Assembly: GCA_001949185.1 (NCBI GenBank)
Contig: BDGG01000001.1
Coordinates: 7,852,232-7,912,649, forward strand
Direction of reading: 5' to 3'
Origin: Ramazzottius varieornatus
Lineage: Eukaryota > Tardigrada > Eutardigrada > Parachela > Ramazzottiidae
DNA length: 60,418 bases
The notes beneath the pieces were generated by a model. That model saw nothing but the letters and a program-made list of their open reading frames with translations, had not been told where the DNA came from and ran no database searches. Within the stretch, counting starts at the first letter, position 1, and every line of letters starts with the position of its first letter. Both the position numbers and the translations under genes were made by a program. Shown piece by piece: positions 10,374-22,376 of the stretch.

Positions 10374-12433
10374 ATTTGCATTGCGTCCAGCCTGATAAAA
10401 CAGAAAATGGTTTCCACAGATAATGCGCGATGTATTCCTTAAGAGTTTTGTTTTCGAGCGTTTTTCTTTTCGGGCGATTCTATTGCTGCGTGAGCCGCAA
10501 CCCAAGCTTAGCTGAAGCATGCACCCGCGCGAAAGCCGGCTCGCAACATTCGCATACTTTCATCTCAATCTAACGGCATGCAGTATTTTGTCGCATTAAA
10601 TTTCACCTTACTTAACACACGCATTCTTCTTTCGCGAAACAAAAAAGTCTCGTTCGCGATTCCAGCTTGTCGTCCGGCCACGGTCTGGAACGCCTTGCAT
10701 AACAAAAAGAACGGAACGAGCGGCAGGGAGGTTCGGATTGGCCAGAAGGGTGTGGTATGGGCGTGCCATGGCGCCGGAGACTTACAGATGGGATTTGCGG
10801 AGCGAAAAGTCACGTGGTATACCGCACCGGCTAGTGGAACCTCGTGATGCATACTTCCTAAGCCCAGAGCCCAGTCGCGCATACTGGCAATCATGAGTCA
10901 CGTGATGAGTCGAGTAGCCCTTCTTACAACTTGGTTCTCGACTGATTGAAGTTCCAACTGTTCTATTTGCTGTTCTGGCTTAGATTATTTCGGCAATGAT
11001 ATTCGGGCTGCTCAAGCTATATCAATGCGCGAGTCCACGAGGGGCAATGAGAAACGGTAAAGTGGCGCAAAAGTGATCTAATTAGCCTGCGGGGTGCGCG
11101 ACTGGATGAGGAAATGCATTGGTTTCGGAGCCCGTATGACTCCCTGCTCACTTCAATGACTCAATACGTGCGCGAGCGATTCATTGGCTGCAATTATACT
11201 CAGCGCATGCGCAGCTCCACCCAGTCCCAGTGCGGCCACTTTCTATGGGGACTTTGGTTCCGCGCATCCCATCTCTGCGCCGGAGGTGCCAGGGTTGCGG
11301 TGACCATGGTTTGAGTCACCAAAGCCCAGGTTCCCAGCCAGTAATGGCAGGCCGTGAGGACCATCCTTACCGATCAAACAGTTGGACAAGTTGATTGACA
11401 CTGCTGTACTTGTTTGCCTTCGTTATACAGAGAGCAAGAGGAAAAATCTTTGGAAGTCGTTTTCGTCTTCTCTCTATCCTCCTGCGAGCAGCGTACGAGA
11501 ATCTTCACAGCATCTTAAGTCTAGTTACCTGGGCTTCGGCCGTGGGTGGACCACTGGGCAAAGGAACAGATGGAAAAGTCAAGCCAGCAGTTGCTCTGAC
11601 AATCACTGTGTGGCCGTGTCTACCCAGCAAAGCACTGCAAAATTTTGACCTACGACGCGCTTGCTCGTCCTCATCCCCGCCGTACTATCGAAAAGTAAGT
11701 AAGACTCACATAGTATCGCTTGTGGAGAATCTGGTGGTCACGTGCTAATGGGACTTCCGGCGGATGACTCTGCACGATGTCGATGCTCCTTTGTTGACAT
11801 CTCACCGATTTGGTACGGTTGATTCGCCTTGCCTTGATTGAACAGGAGTTCGGGCTGGGATTGCTCCAGGCTCCTGCGTAGTTCGTACCAGTGTCAAAGC
11901 TGGAAATTCTGGGTCCCGCGGATATATCTAGACGCGTTGTCTTGAGCCGTACGCTAGCCGAGCTCACTGGAAGAAGACTCAAATGACATTCGACAAATCA
12001 GTCTCAGTCTCTAGATGTTCACTTAGAAGCATCGAACTCAGCAGGATAGTTTTTCTAAATGGCGCACACGATCATCCAGTAGCACCGATTATGTGCGCCA
12101 CTTTGGAAAACAACCTTGTCATTACTTTGTCGAGCTTATCCCAATTTATTTTTGTTTGTGCTTGCAGACCACACAAGCAACCGGGAGAGGTTCGGCTGGA
12201 AAAAACCTACTGCCAGCACTTCCCGGTATTTTAAAATAGATTAGACACAGGTACGAGTTGCATTGTTTTGAATACCTTGCAAGTTGGGAACGTCCTGGGA
12301 AAAATTTTTGATTTTAGACAATCGTTTTCAAGAAAGTGACGCTCTCTGACCTATGTGCTTGATCTTTCCAGACTTGAAGACGTTCCACCGGAGAGTAGTC
12401 CAGAGATCTCATCGATCATCTGGACCGTACGCG
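10374..12433. other. Long gene-poor stretch upstream of cullin-3
   Basis: No recognised gene. A frame ending at 11694 in a good donor (AAAAG|TAAGT) could be an exon but has no family match. A pyrimidine-rich acceptor (tctttccag, ending at 12371) just upstream of the cullin-3 start suggests a 5' UTR intron. The hairpin repeat at 12040-12120 would fall within or near it. Confidence 0.35.
12040..12120. repeat. GTGGCGCA hairpin repeat, copy 2
   Basis: Arms AGGATAGTTTTTCTAAATGGCG and, inverted, AAGGTTGTTTTCCAAAGTGGCG enclose a short loop with CCAGTAGCACCGA. It lies upstream of cullin-3, probably in its 5' transcribed region. Confidence 0.7.
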
Positions 12434-15400
12434 ATGCCTCCTGCTCCTGGGTCAACGCAACCTGCTCCACCGTCCACTGCCCGCAGTACCAAGCTGCGCA
12501 TCCGGGCATTCCCTGTAAGCTCATCTTGTGTCCTTGTCTGCTTTTCCCATCGTTTCAAAATAAGACTTTTAGCTTCCTGAATTTAGCAAATCGCAAGCGA
12601 TAATTAGAAGAAACTAGGATTCACCGAAGAATGGAGCGCACAAAACAAAAATGTGAAATTTGTTAGCGAAACGAAAACCAAAACAAAAGCACATCCGCAA
12701 ACAGCTGCCCGGTCGAAAGGAGACTGTGCGGAGCAACGCTTTTTTCATTTACACCGCAAGCACAAGCATGACATGCAGCAGGTGAAAGCATGTTAGCCTG
12801 CTCATTTTGTCATTGGGTGGTTTTTACACAGCTGATATCGTTTTTTCCGACAAAATTTTGAATTTTCGTACTTTCCTAGATTCTAGTTCCCCCTTTTCCG
12901 AGTCCCATCTGTCGTAGTACTTGTGCTGCTTGAAGTCCGAATTTGCATCCTAGGGTCTGGGAGAGGCAGTTTTTCGGATCCTAACTTGTCTGGTGGCGGA
13001 AGATGTTAAAGTCGACGACTAAATCAAAGTATTCTGTGTTGCAGACCAACAACATGGACGATCAGTACGTCGGGACAATCTGGGCCATGTTGAAAAATGC
13101 CATTCAAGAGATTCAACGAAAGAACAACAGTGGTCTCAGCTTTGAGGAGCTATACAGGAATGCCTACACCATGGTCCTACACAAGCATGGAGCAAGGCTG
13201 TACGAGGGATTGCGGGAAGTTGTCTCGCAGCACCTGGACAACCGGGTGAGTTTCCTTTTCTTTTCTCTCTGCACGAAACTTGGGCTGGAGAAACTAATGA
13301 GTGCTTTTATTGGTTTGCAGATCCGGGGCGATGTGATGAAGGCCATCCAACAGAACGATTTCCTACGTGTCCTGAACAGCTCCTTTAACGACCACAAGAC
13401 GAGCTTGATAATGATCCGCGATATCCTGATGTACATGGTAAGGGAATTCAACGCAGAAATTGATTCTGTTTGGATACGCCAGGCGCCTATAATTTTCAAA
13501 CTGCGTGCTTTAGAATGGAATCCAGAAAGCACTTTGTTTCGGCAATACTAAAAATGGGACCTAAGCAAACAGACTCATGAAAATCGGTCTTTTTAAGTGG
13601 CGCAGGCTTCCAGCCAATAACACCGAAGCATTCGCCACTTGGACAAGCAGTCTTGTCGAGTTTGTCTTTCACTGTTTTATTCCTGAGGCTAAGCTTGGAG
13701 CTGCGGAAAAAGATTCATTTGTCTTACTTCAGAATGAATTTCAGCAGAAAGCGGTTGTCCTGAGATTTTGGCAGGAAATCGAAGGTGCAGGAAACATTGG
13801 TCTGGTCTTTTGTTTTAGGATCGAGTTTACGTTCAGCAGGGAAACGTAGAGAACGTCTACAACCTTGGTCTGATCCTGTTCCGAGATCACGTTTTACACC
13901 ACGGCGAGGTCCGCGACAAACTCCGCGACACTCTCCTCGACATGATTTCTCGAGAACGGAAAGGCGAGACCATCGACCGCGCCGCTGTCAAAGAATCCTG
14001 CGATATGCTGATGCTGCTGGGTATCGGCAGCCGGACAGTCTACGAAGCCGACTTCGAGCTGCCCTTCTTGGAACAGTCCCGGGACTTCTTTAAGATTGAG
14101 GCGCAAAATTACCTGACCGAGAACAGCGCGTCAGTCTTCATTCACAAGGTCGAGCAGCGGATCAAGGAGGAAACGGAGCGAGCCAAGCATTACTTGGACA
14201 ACTCTAGCGAAGGACCCATTGTCAGAGTCGTTGAAGAAGAACTCATTATCAAACATATCACCACGGTGGTGACGATGGAGAATGGTGGCGTGGTTTCAGC
14301 CATCGAAAATCAACGTTACGAAGGTAAGAAAAGCGATGCAGGCCTAAACTGCGGTATTCATGGATCGCATCTCGCACCTGCATACAGTACGTCGTAAGCA
14401 TAACGTCGACCGGAAGTACCTACTGCATGAAAGATTTGTGAGACGAACCATTTCAAGCTCAATCCTAAGTTGGGGTAGGTAAAATCACGCACCTGCATAC
14501 AGTCTGTGGTACCTGGGACCTAACCGAAGGTATGCAGGTGCGAGTGCATGTCGGACGAGTAGTTCCGGCATGCACATGCATAAAGATGTCGTTTGTTATC
14601 AGAAGTATTTGTGTTAAGCACGTTGGGCGTGTTTGTTATCCTCGCATTTCTTACGGTCAAGGTTTTGGGGACCTAAGTGTTTCTTTTCCTCGGCAGATAT
14701 GGAGTGCATGTACAATCTTTTCAACCGCGTTCCGAACGGCATGAAAATCATGGTGGAGCACATCAGTGAGTACCTGAAGAGCCAAGGGAAGTCGCTGGTC
14801 ACCGAGGAAGAAAATACGCCCAAGAATCCGGTTCTATACGTGACGGTAAACCAGCTGCCCATACTGTGACTTTTGTTGATTTACCAGTGGACAACGGTGG
14901 TATCCGTCTTTTTGCAGTCGCTGTTGGAGCTCAAAGACCAGTACGACAAATTCCTGGTCCAGTCTTTCAGTAATGACAAGCGTTTCAAGCAGATGATCTC
15001 CAGTGTCTTTGAGAATTTCCTCAACCTGAACCAACGATCGCCCGAGTACCTGTCCCTCTTCATCGATGACAAGCTAAAAAAAGGCAATAAAGATGTAAGC
15101 AAATAGCCATTCTTTTGTCTTTGAGATAACCGGCATATCTAACATTCTTTTTTGAAAATATAACATATGGTATGCATTTTCATCCACCTGCGTACAGGGA
15201 ACCACCCTTTTAACATGAAGCGGCGGTATGCAGCTTGGTGGAAGTTGCTTGAATAATTCTAGAACGACAGTATACTTTTCCTACAGGTTTCTGAGCAAGA
15301 GTTGGAGTCAGTTCTGGATCGAGCCATGGTTCTGTTTCGTTTCCTGCAAGAGAAGGATGTCTTTGAGCGGTACTACAAGCAGCACCTGGCCAAGCGTCTT

Positions 15401-16712
15401 CTCTTTAACCGCTCAACTTCCGATGATTCCGAGAAGACGATGATCGCCAAGCTGAAGCAGGAATGTGGCTACCAGTTCACATCGAAGCTCGAAGGCATGT
15501 TTAAGGACATTACCGTGTCCAAGACGGCCAACGACGACTTCAAGGAACACGTTACACAGTCCAATGTAAGGGCCCCTTCTTACCTGTTTGATTCTTTACA
15601 TACGCAAATTTGACGGCCAAAACTTCTTTCTCCTAGACTCGTATGCCGATTGATCTGCAAGTTACCGTGTTGACTACGGGCTTCTGGCCGATGACTGTCA
15701 CACCGGGCGACATCACGTTGCCTGCTGGAGCGCAGTCTGCCTTTGAGATTTTTAAAAAGTACGGTCTGCTTTCGCTGCCTTTTTTCCTCAAGTCTCCCCC
15801 CTGCTTTTGCCATTTTCTTTGCATTGCGAAATTTCGTTTTGTTCCCAGGTTTTATTTATCGAAGCATAACGGTCGACAGTTGACGCTGCAGCCCACACTG
15901 GGTAACGGCGACCTGAACGCTCTGTTTTACGGGCCACCGCAGAATGACGATGGGACCACGCCGACGACATCAACGGCGGTGGTTCCAGCCGGCAAAGGTC
16001 CGCGCAAGAATATCCTGCACGTTCCCACACAACAGATGTGTGTCCTCCTGATGTTCAACAACCAAGCCGAGTGGACCTTCAAAGAGCTGCTGGACTCAAC
16101 CAAGATACCTGACAAAGACTTGAAGAGGTGTCTGCAGAGCCTGACGATGGCCAAGCAGAAAATTTTGCAGAAGCAGGGCCCTCTTGCCAGAGAAATCGGT
16201 GAGTTTCGTTTTCCCTTTTCAGATAGGAAGTGCTCGTAGGAAAACGAATAAATTTTTTGTTGTAGATGAAAGGACGAGCTTCATCGTCAACGACCACTTC
16301 TACTCACGTTTCCACCGTGTGAAAGTTGCCAACAGTAAGTTTTCAACCCAAAGTGTGATCGACAAACCTTTTCAGAAAAGTGTTCTTAAAGGTTGATCTG
16401 GTTTTGTGTGTAGTTGCTGGCAAGGTTGAGCAGGAAGGCGAACGGGTAGAGACCCGCGCGAAGGTGGACGAGGACCGGAAGCACGAAATCGAAGCCGCCG
16501 TGGTTCGTATCATGAAAGCCCGCAAGAAGATGCCGCACAGTCAGTTGGTGGCCGAAGTCATCGAACAACTTCGACATCGCTTCGCACCAGCTCCTCCCGT
16601 CATCAAGAAGAGAATCGAAGGCTTGATCGAGAGGGAATATCTGATACGCAGCGAAGAAAATCGGTACGTGAACAGCCCATTTGCAGACAAAACATACAAG
16701 GTCGTAATCTGA
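12434..16712 (+). CDS. CUL3: Cullin-3, scaffold of BTB-type ubiquitin ligases
   Basis: Eleven coding exons: 12434-12514, 13045-13245, 13321-13437, 13819-14323, 14697-14845, 14918-15094, 15287-15565, 15637-15758, 15849-16198, 16266-16334, 16414-16712. All introns are GT-AG with matching phases, giving 782 residues against about 768 in vertebrates. Exon 1 ends in TKLRIRAFP, the conserved N-terminal extension that helps bind BTB adaptors. The cullin repeats follow ([22 protein letters not shown] and on), then the cullin-homology region that recruits RBX1, with [17 protein letters not shown]. The C-terminal winged helix carries the neddylation lysine in [11 protein letters not shown] (K718 in this model) and ends with [15 protein letters not shown]. 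The protein assembles CRL3 ligases in cytosol and nucleus. Introns 3 and 4 and the sequence at the stop codon carry inverted repeats. Identification is certain; only the very N terminus is a choice. Confidence 0.96.
13568..13660. repeat. GTGGCGCA hairpin repeat, copy 3 (cullin-3 intron 3)
   Basis: The left arm ends TTTAAGTGGCGCAG and the right arm reads TTCGCCACTTGGACAAGCAG then TCTTGTCGAG. The loop CCAGCCAATAACACCGAA is nearly the same as in the PheRS intron copies. It lies wholly within the 381-bp intron. Confidence 0.8.
14373..14542. repeat. CACCTGCATAC inverted repeats in cullin-3 intron 4
   Basis: CGCACCTGCATAC occurs at 14373 and again at 14489-14501. The latter pairs perfectly over 13 bases with GTATGCAGGTGCG at 14530-14542 across a 28-base loop. 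This family is separate from the GTGGCGCA hairpins. Confidence 0.65.
15186..15242. repeat. Diverged CACCTGC-type inverted repeat in cullin-3 intron 6
   Basis: CCACCTGCGTACAGGG and, inverted, CCACCAAGCTGCATACC resemble the pair in intron 4 but with several mismatches. Confidence 0.4.
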
Positions 16713-16750
16713 GGTGGCGCACAATAACGATTAAAACATGCGCCATTTTA
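16711..16750. repeat. Short GTGGCGCA hairpin at the cullin-3 stop codon
   Basis: GAGGTGGCGCAC starts within the stop codon and pairs with ATGCGCCATTTT after a loop of about 18 bases. Only the inner part of the repeat seen in introns is present. Confidence 0.55.
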
Positions 16751-18547
16751 GATGATAAACTTATGCGTTTTGCTTGGCTCCCTGATTCTTTTCCGTTCGA
16801 TTCGGGTGTTCACCAGGTGTTGTTTCTTCTTTCAGGGCGGTGTACCAGTACGTTGCCTAAAGAGTGTCGCGTAACGATGTGATGGGCAGAAAAGATAGAA
16901 TATTATAGTCTGTTCCGGTTGGGCGTCAGTTTTCTTCTATGTTCTATAACGGAGTAGTTCCATGTTGACACATTTGTCCGCTGCTTTCCACTGAAAACTG
17001 CTGTCGCTCTTTTTTATCAAGTTTGTCGCAAGAGTATTTTGTTTTCTCATCGAGTTGGGCCTACGTTTTCCGCTAGGCAAGGTCTACAGTGAAGGACATC
17101 GGTCATGTTGACGAGCAGGGCCGATAGGGAAAAACTTGTTCATTTTCTATCAGTTTTCCAGGATCCAGGATCATTATCCAGCGGCTCCGGCGGTTCACTT
17201 CGCAGCGTTACTCCGCTGCTTCACACCACTCCTTGTACATGAATATATATTGAACATAGTGGCATAACATACCTTTTAAGTTTTCTCGGTGTTGGAACGA
17301 CGTTCCGAAGAAGGAAAACAAAACGTCAGTTCGGAAGAGGTCTGTGGAGATCAGTGGAATTTAGAATTAGTTGGAAATCAAATCAACAATCAAACAGAGC
17401 TTCAGATGTTCACGCGACTTAGCACCATAAAAAATCGCTCTTGTCCACAAATTGATTGAGCGACAGTCAATCATCAAATCGACGGCAAGGACACTTCAAC
17501 ATAGCGTGGCGGTGGTTAGCGGGTTTGTGGAATGGTCTGATGCCGTTGCGTGTCCGCATTGCACGTTCTGGTGTTTCGCAATTCAAAAAATTAAATGCAG
17601 TAAGGTGGTCCAACGATTGATTTCCAATGAAATGAAGACGTGAACGGCCGGAAGTACTGACGTCAGCGAGCTACCGGCCTTCTACTATGCTTGATTTCCC
17701 TCCTTGATTGACGAGGAGCAGCTTCAAAGGTTGGAAAGAGTGACGATCAGCTCAAAAGACATGGTTAAAAGTGGATGTTCGTGTATCGATAAAAACACAT
17801 CTCGAAACAAGACGAACACCAGGTCGCGTCCAGAGAACTCAAATTGTAAGCAAAGGGTGGTCAAGACAAATATTTTGGGAATAGTGGTATACGGAGCCCT
17901 CCTGCGACAGCCACTCTAATGTTGGCCTAGCAAGGTTGATTGCAAACGGAACCATGGACCGGGGTAAACTCCTTAGTGAGTGGATCCGGTAGCCCACAGT
18001 CTCAGAAGCCCTGTTGGCTTGAACTCGGACCGAGTAACCGTCCTCTGACGAAGAAAAATGGCTAGGCAGCCAAAGTGGCAAAATCAACATCTGCCAGCCC
18101 TGAAATGCTAACTTTACAAATGATACTCGTTTCCGACTGTATTCTGCCGATATTGTGATGTCCTGTGGCCTTGATGGGACAAGTTCCCGTGCTGATGGAC
18201 TTTAAACCAATAAACCAATAAACCAATAAAAAATGAAATGTCAGCCTGTACCCCCGAAGTAATGGCCAATAGACCATGGAGAACCCAACATGAGCCCACT
18301 AGAAAGCGTACTGTGTAAGCCACAACCTGGGACAAAACCCTTCAGCGGGACAGCAAAAACTGCGGATCAACCGCATACCAGAAAAATTCGAATAAGAAGG
18401 AACACATAGAGGGGCATGTTTTGTGTAACACAAAACCGTCCGACAGGACCACAGGATCACGAACTGAACATCAGAAACAAGACATTCTAACACGGATAAG
18501 CTATATGAGAAAGCCACGGTCCATTCTCCGCAGAAGCCAACTGTTAC
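16751..18547. other. Gene-poor stretch with a short microsatellite
   Basis: No coding frame with support. A CCAATAAA-type microsatellite of about four units lies at 18203-18232. The 3' UTR of cullin-3 presumably occupies the first few hundred bases. Confidence 0.4.
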
Positions 18548-18747
18548 CGAGTGCGCTTTGATTTGAGGCTGGCGAAGAGGTCGCTTCATCCCCGTGAGAA
18601 ATCAGAGACCGGGAAGAATCACTTGAACTTGAGGGAGAAGATCCAAAAGACGCGTACTGACGACTGAGAGGCAGGTGCGAAGAGCGAAGACCGTCAGACC
18701 CGTAACTGCTGTCCGAAGTGGAAAGCTGGTCCGAGAAGGGCGAAATC
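18548..18747 (-). CDS. Candidate serine-rich exon, orphan
   Basis: On the minus strand a 200-base frame lies between an acceptor-like ttgcacag and a donor-like CTCG|gtaaca. It encodes a Ser-rich segment (SSPSSSSDSSRSL). No start codon or partner exon could be assigned, and the plus-strand gene begins only about 95 bases away. It may be chance low complexity or part of an overlapping gene. No family is recognised. Confidence 0.25.
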
Positions 18748-18841
18748 CTGTGCAACTAAATCAAGAAAGAAAACAATCTAGAAAAAACAAAATTCAAGAA
18801 AAAGTCGTGTAGCTCTCTCTCTGTCTCAAGTTTTCCAGAAA

Positions 18842-20732
18842 ATGTCTGAGCAACCTCCTCCGTCGTCCGACTCGAAACTAGAACACCTTGTTCCTGCGTC
18901 GCTTATGAAGATGCTAACCGCAACCAAACGGAAGAAACGTACGTCATTCTTAGCTGAAATCTAATCGGTTTTTGTGGTGCTAGCGCTTTCTGGTGTTTGC
19001 CGTTTCCATTTTTCACGGTTTGGGAGTGGTTTGCAGATGGTGCGGTGGTACTGTACGAGGATGGCGCATTCCAGAAACGGCCAGATGACGTCTCAGTGGA
19101 TACGACCTCGGTTTTCCATTGTTGAAACGTACCCCGAGCTGGAGGGTCTAGCTTCTGAGTTGAAGATCCGAGTCTTCTGGAACAACGAGTATCCCCCTTC
19201 GGGAGCATCCGTAGTTGGTGTTGGGAATGATGCTGATATGAACGCTCTGTACCTCCAAAAGCTAGAGGAGACTGGCCAGACCGATCAAAAACAGGTAAAT
19301 CCCGCCTTTTCACGTTTCACTCTTATCAATAGTAGCAATCAGCTGTCTCTGACCGAGCTTTTAAACGACAAAGTCTGGTCAGGGCATTCAGTAACCAATC
19401 GAACATCCGTTCCGCTTGAGTAAGCTTACACGCATGTCATTCAATATGTTGTAGCCACCGTCGGCAGCTGTGAAGAAGAAGGCCAAGCAAGAACGGAAGT
19501 CCAAGTCGATAGCTCAACAACAGGCCGACAAGCAGAACAGCAGGGAAGTTCTGACGCGGCAGCATCTTAACGACGCCTCGGGTCATCCTGCTTTCGTTGA
19601 GTCACTTTCGAATGAGAGTTCCGAAGACAAGCTGCTGAAAAACACGGAGGAAACGTCAGAGAACGAGCCAAACGTGCAGACCATGCTTCTCGAGAACAGC
19701 GGGGTCTCATTCGAAAGTAAGCTGCAAGCCATGCCATAATCCCTATGACACGACCAATTTTTTACAGGAAGCTCATACGAAACGTCCACTAGTACGAACA
19801 ACACCGGAAACGTCATCGGCGATCTGGACGAACAAAGTAAGTCTCTGTACGAAGCATCACGTGAATCGTTTCAGTGGTTCTAATTTCGGTGTGGTCATTT
19901 GCTCCGCAGGAACAAGTGTCGTCGGCTATGGAATACCTCAAGTACGTAAACAAACGGAAGCTTCATGAAAAGAAAGCGGAAAGTAAGCCAGCCCTTTTCA
20001 AGTTTTCTCTCTTTGCCTTCGGTTTGTTTCCACTGCTCCGGTGCGTTTCAGAGTATCGTCAGAAGGAGAAAGCTCATCCGTGCTACGTGTCACCTCCGAA
20101 GCGACAGAAACTAGGTAAGTAACCGTTTGACACAGGGTGATGAAAATTAGATTTGGCACATGCACGCAATACATTACACGGTTTAAATCCAACTTTCACG
20201 GGTTTACTGAGTCATGTTTCACAGATGTCAATCGAGTCCCTTTTTCATTCCTGAAGTCACAACAAGCGGATAAGACTAGTTTCAAGCAGCTGGTGGACAA
20301 CTCGGACATCTGGGTGGGCAGCGCAGTTCTGAAAGCTTTGTACAAGACCTCTCCGTCGCTGACCAAGTACGCCAGGATGCTGATGTGGGACGTCATTTTG
20401 ACCCGTCAAGATATTCTCACCATGAACCAGCTGAAATCTCAGAGCGTTGGCTTCGTCAAGCTGTTCGGTGAAAAGAACTTCAGAGATGTCTACGGTCGTG
20501 ATAAAAAAAACATGATAACAGTGGGTGGCAAACTGACGGTGATGCAGCTTGGTTGTTTCACCTGACTTTACCGTCCGTTCTTTTCGGAGGTCGCATCTGC
20601 AGAGTTCGTGAACGAAAGGAGAAGGCGTCAGCTGGTGACAAGTGGAAGGAAGCCAATCTGAAGTCGCTGCAGGAATACAAGAACATGTGGCGCAAAGTGG
20701 ACCTCGAAAAGAAGTATTCCTCTCAGACCTGA
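18842..20732 (+). pseudogene. BEN-like gene B, frameshifted paralogue of the gene at 5064
   Basis: Exon-like blocks: 18842-18938, 19037-19294, 19455-19716, 19768-19836, about 19910-19982, 20052-20114, 20225-20494 and from 20603 to the TGA at 20730. They match gene A in order, and intron phases are mostly conserved. Shared segments include VLYEDG (A: FHYDDG), LKIRVFWNNEYP (A: MKVRVYW) and the BEN-like SDIWVGSAVL, YARMLMWDVILTRQDIL, GFVKLFG. A basic tail (KASAGDKWKEA) follows. Two blocks need a frame change: exon 2 near 19105-19130 and the last exon near 20615-20625. The fifth block needs an unusual acceptor to stay in frame. This suggests a dying copy or uncorrected assembly indels. The neighbouring PheRS and cullin-3 genes show no such errors, which favours decay. 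Confidence 0.6.
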
Positions 20733-20863
20733 CAGCTTGATTTCTCACGAGCGTAGATTTCTACCGTATCCTGATGAACCCTTTCAAATCTCTATTCTGT
20801 TGGTCTCTTAATGGACACTGGACGAGGTGAGCTGAGTGTGATGGCGGGTAGTAAGGTCAAGCG

Positions 20864-22260
20864 ATGGCGTGTCGCGAGGTATTAATAAAGCTTTCTGCGT
20901 ATGCAAAAGACTGGTTGGACGCTTGGAATGAAGCGGGTTTTGCGAAGATGCAGGCCTTGCCTGATGATGCCAGTGTTCGAGAAAGAATTGACAAATGTCA
21001 GAAGCTAGCTCCAGTCAGACTGACTCATACAGTGACTTTGGGTCCTCGGCAGGCGAAGTGTGTGAAAGCAGAAACAGAGGATGGAGTGTACGCCAATACT
21101 CCATGTATCGAGGTAGGTCCCCGGCACAAATTGTTCTCGACGTCCAATGTCATTTGTAACTACGCGATCCAGAATCTCGTAGAAGGGAAGTTAGACATTT
21201 GTCTTTCAAACTTCAGTAATAGGTGGGTTACTTTGAACGGAAATTCACATGTGGCTAACGCTTTCTCTCAGATTGAGAAGGAAGAGCTGGTTGAGTTTGA
21301 CGGTGATGACAATGCGATATCTACATACACTGAGAGGGGATCACTACCCGAAAACTTGACCGAGGTTCCCGAATGGGAAAGGTTATTTAATATCGATAAC
21401 CCAGCTATGACTGATGTCATGAAGGACCAGTTGAGGGAAGTACTGCGTAGCGCCAGTGGAGTAATGCCAACCAAGGATACGCCATTGGGCCGTTGCAATT
21501 TAGTGAAGCATAAGATTAACACAGCGGACTCAGCTCCCATCTAGGTCCGACCCATCCCATACAACCTCGAGAAAAGGAAACTAATGATCACGTGAAAGAG
21601 ATGTTAAAGAACAACCTTATCACAGCTGCTGAGAGCCCATGGGCTTTTCCGTGTCTTCTAGTTAAAAAGAAGGATGGCAGGATGCGGGTCGTGGCAGACT
21701 TCCGGAAGTTGAACGACGTGATGGAGAAATGTTATTATCCTCTTCCTAACATAGACGATTGTCTCCACAGCATGAAGGACTCTGAATGGTTCACCTCGCT
21801 AGATTGTGCTAATGCGTTTTGACAGATGGAACTTCAAGAGGAAGACATGAAGAAGGCGACCTTCTGTACGCAGGACGGTGTATGGAGTTACAATGTAATG
21901 CCAATGGGCTTACGTAACGCTGGCTCGTCATGGCAGGCAGCTATATATGCACGTCATATTGGCTGGACTACAATTCTAGGAATCTTTAACGTTTTTCGAC
22001 GATTGTCTGGTGTTCGGAAGGACATTTCTTGACCACTTAGAAAGGTTGAGGGAAGTTCTGAAAGCTTTTGAAAGAGCAGGTTTAACGGTCAAACCCGTTA
22101 AGTGTAAATGGGCGGAAAACTCGGTGTTGTTTCTGGGACATAAGTTGTCCAAGGAAGGAATCGAACCGGACGTAGAGAAAATCCAAGCCGTGATGGCTAT
22201 GTCCCCGCCTGCAGACATCAGAGGTGTACAACGGCTCCTGGGTTCTTGTGGGTTCCCGAA
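20864..22260 (+). mobile_element. Ty3/gypsy retrotransposon fragment (reverse transcriptase), broken
   Basis: The upstream frame (20864-21544) holds a linker before RT. From about 21550 typical RT blocks follow: SPWAFPCLLVKKKDGRMRVV, DFRKLN, YPLPNIDD, WFTSLDCANAF, TFCTQDGVWSYNVMPMGLRNA, FDDCLVFG, and FLGHKLSKEGIEPDVEKIQA. Damage: TAG at 21542-21544, TGA at 21822-21824 in place of the Trp codon normally before QM, and a frameshift near 21985-22010 that splits the FDD box from the upstream fingers/palm. No gag, protease, RNase H, integrase or LTR was found, so only about 1.4 kb of pol survives. The target site is just upstream of the LDLa gene. Confidence 0.85.
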
Positions 22261-22376
22261 GAGTTCCGAATTACGAGACCGGGATAATCCCAGCCAAAAA
22301 ACAGGACCGGGATCGTCCGCCCAGGAGGACCGGGAAAGCTAGCTTGAGTGGTAATTAGATTGGAAATGTATGGGAA

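Noticed and set aside
21822-21824. TGA at a Trp position in gypsy RT as evidence of an alternative genetic code
   Set aside because: TGA terminates cullin-3 and PheRS alpha normally, and the same element has other disabling changes.
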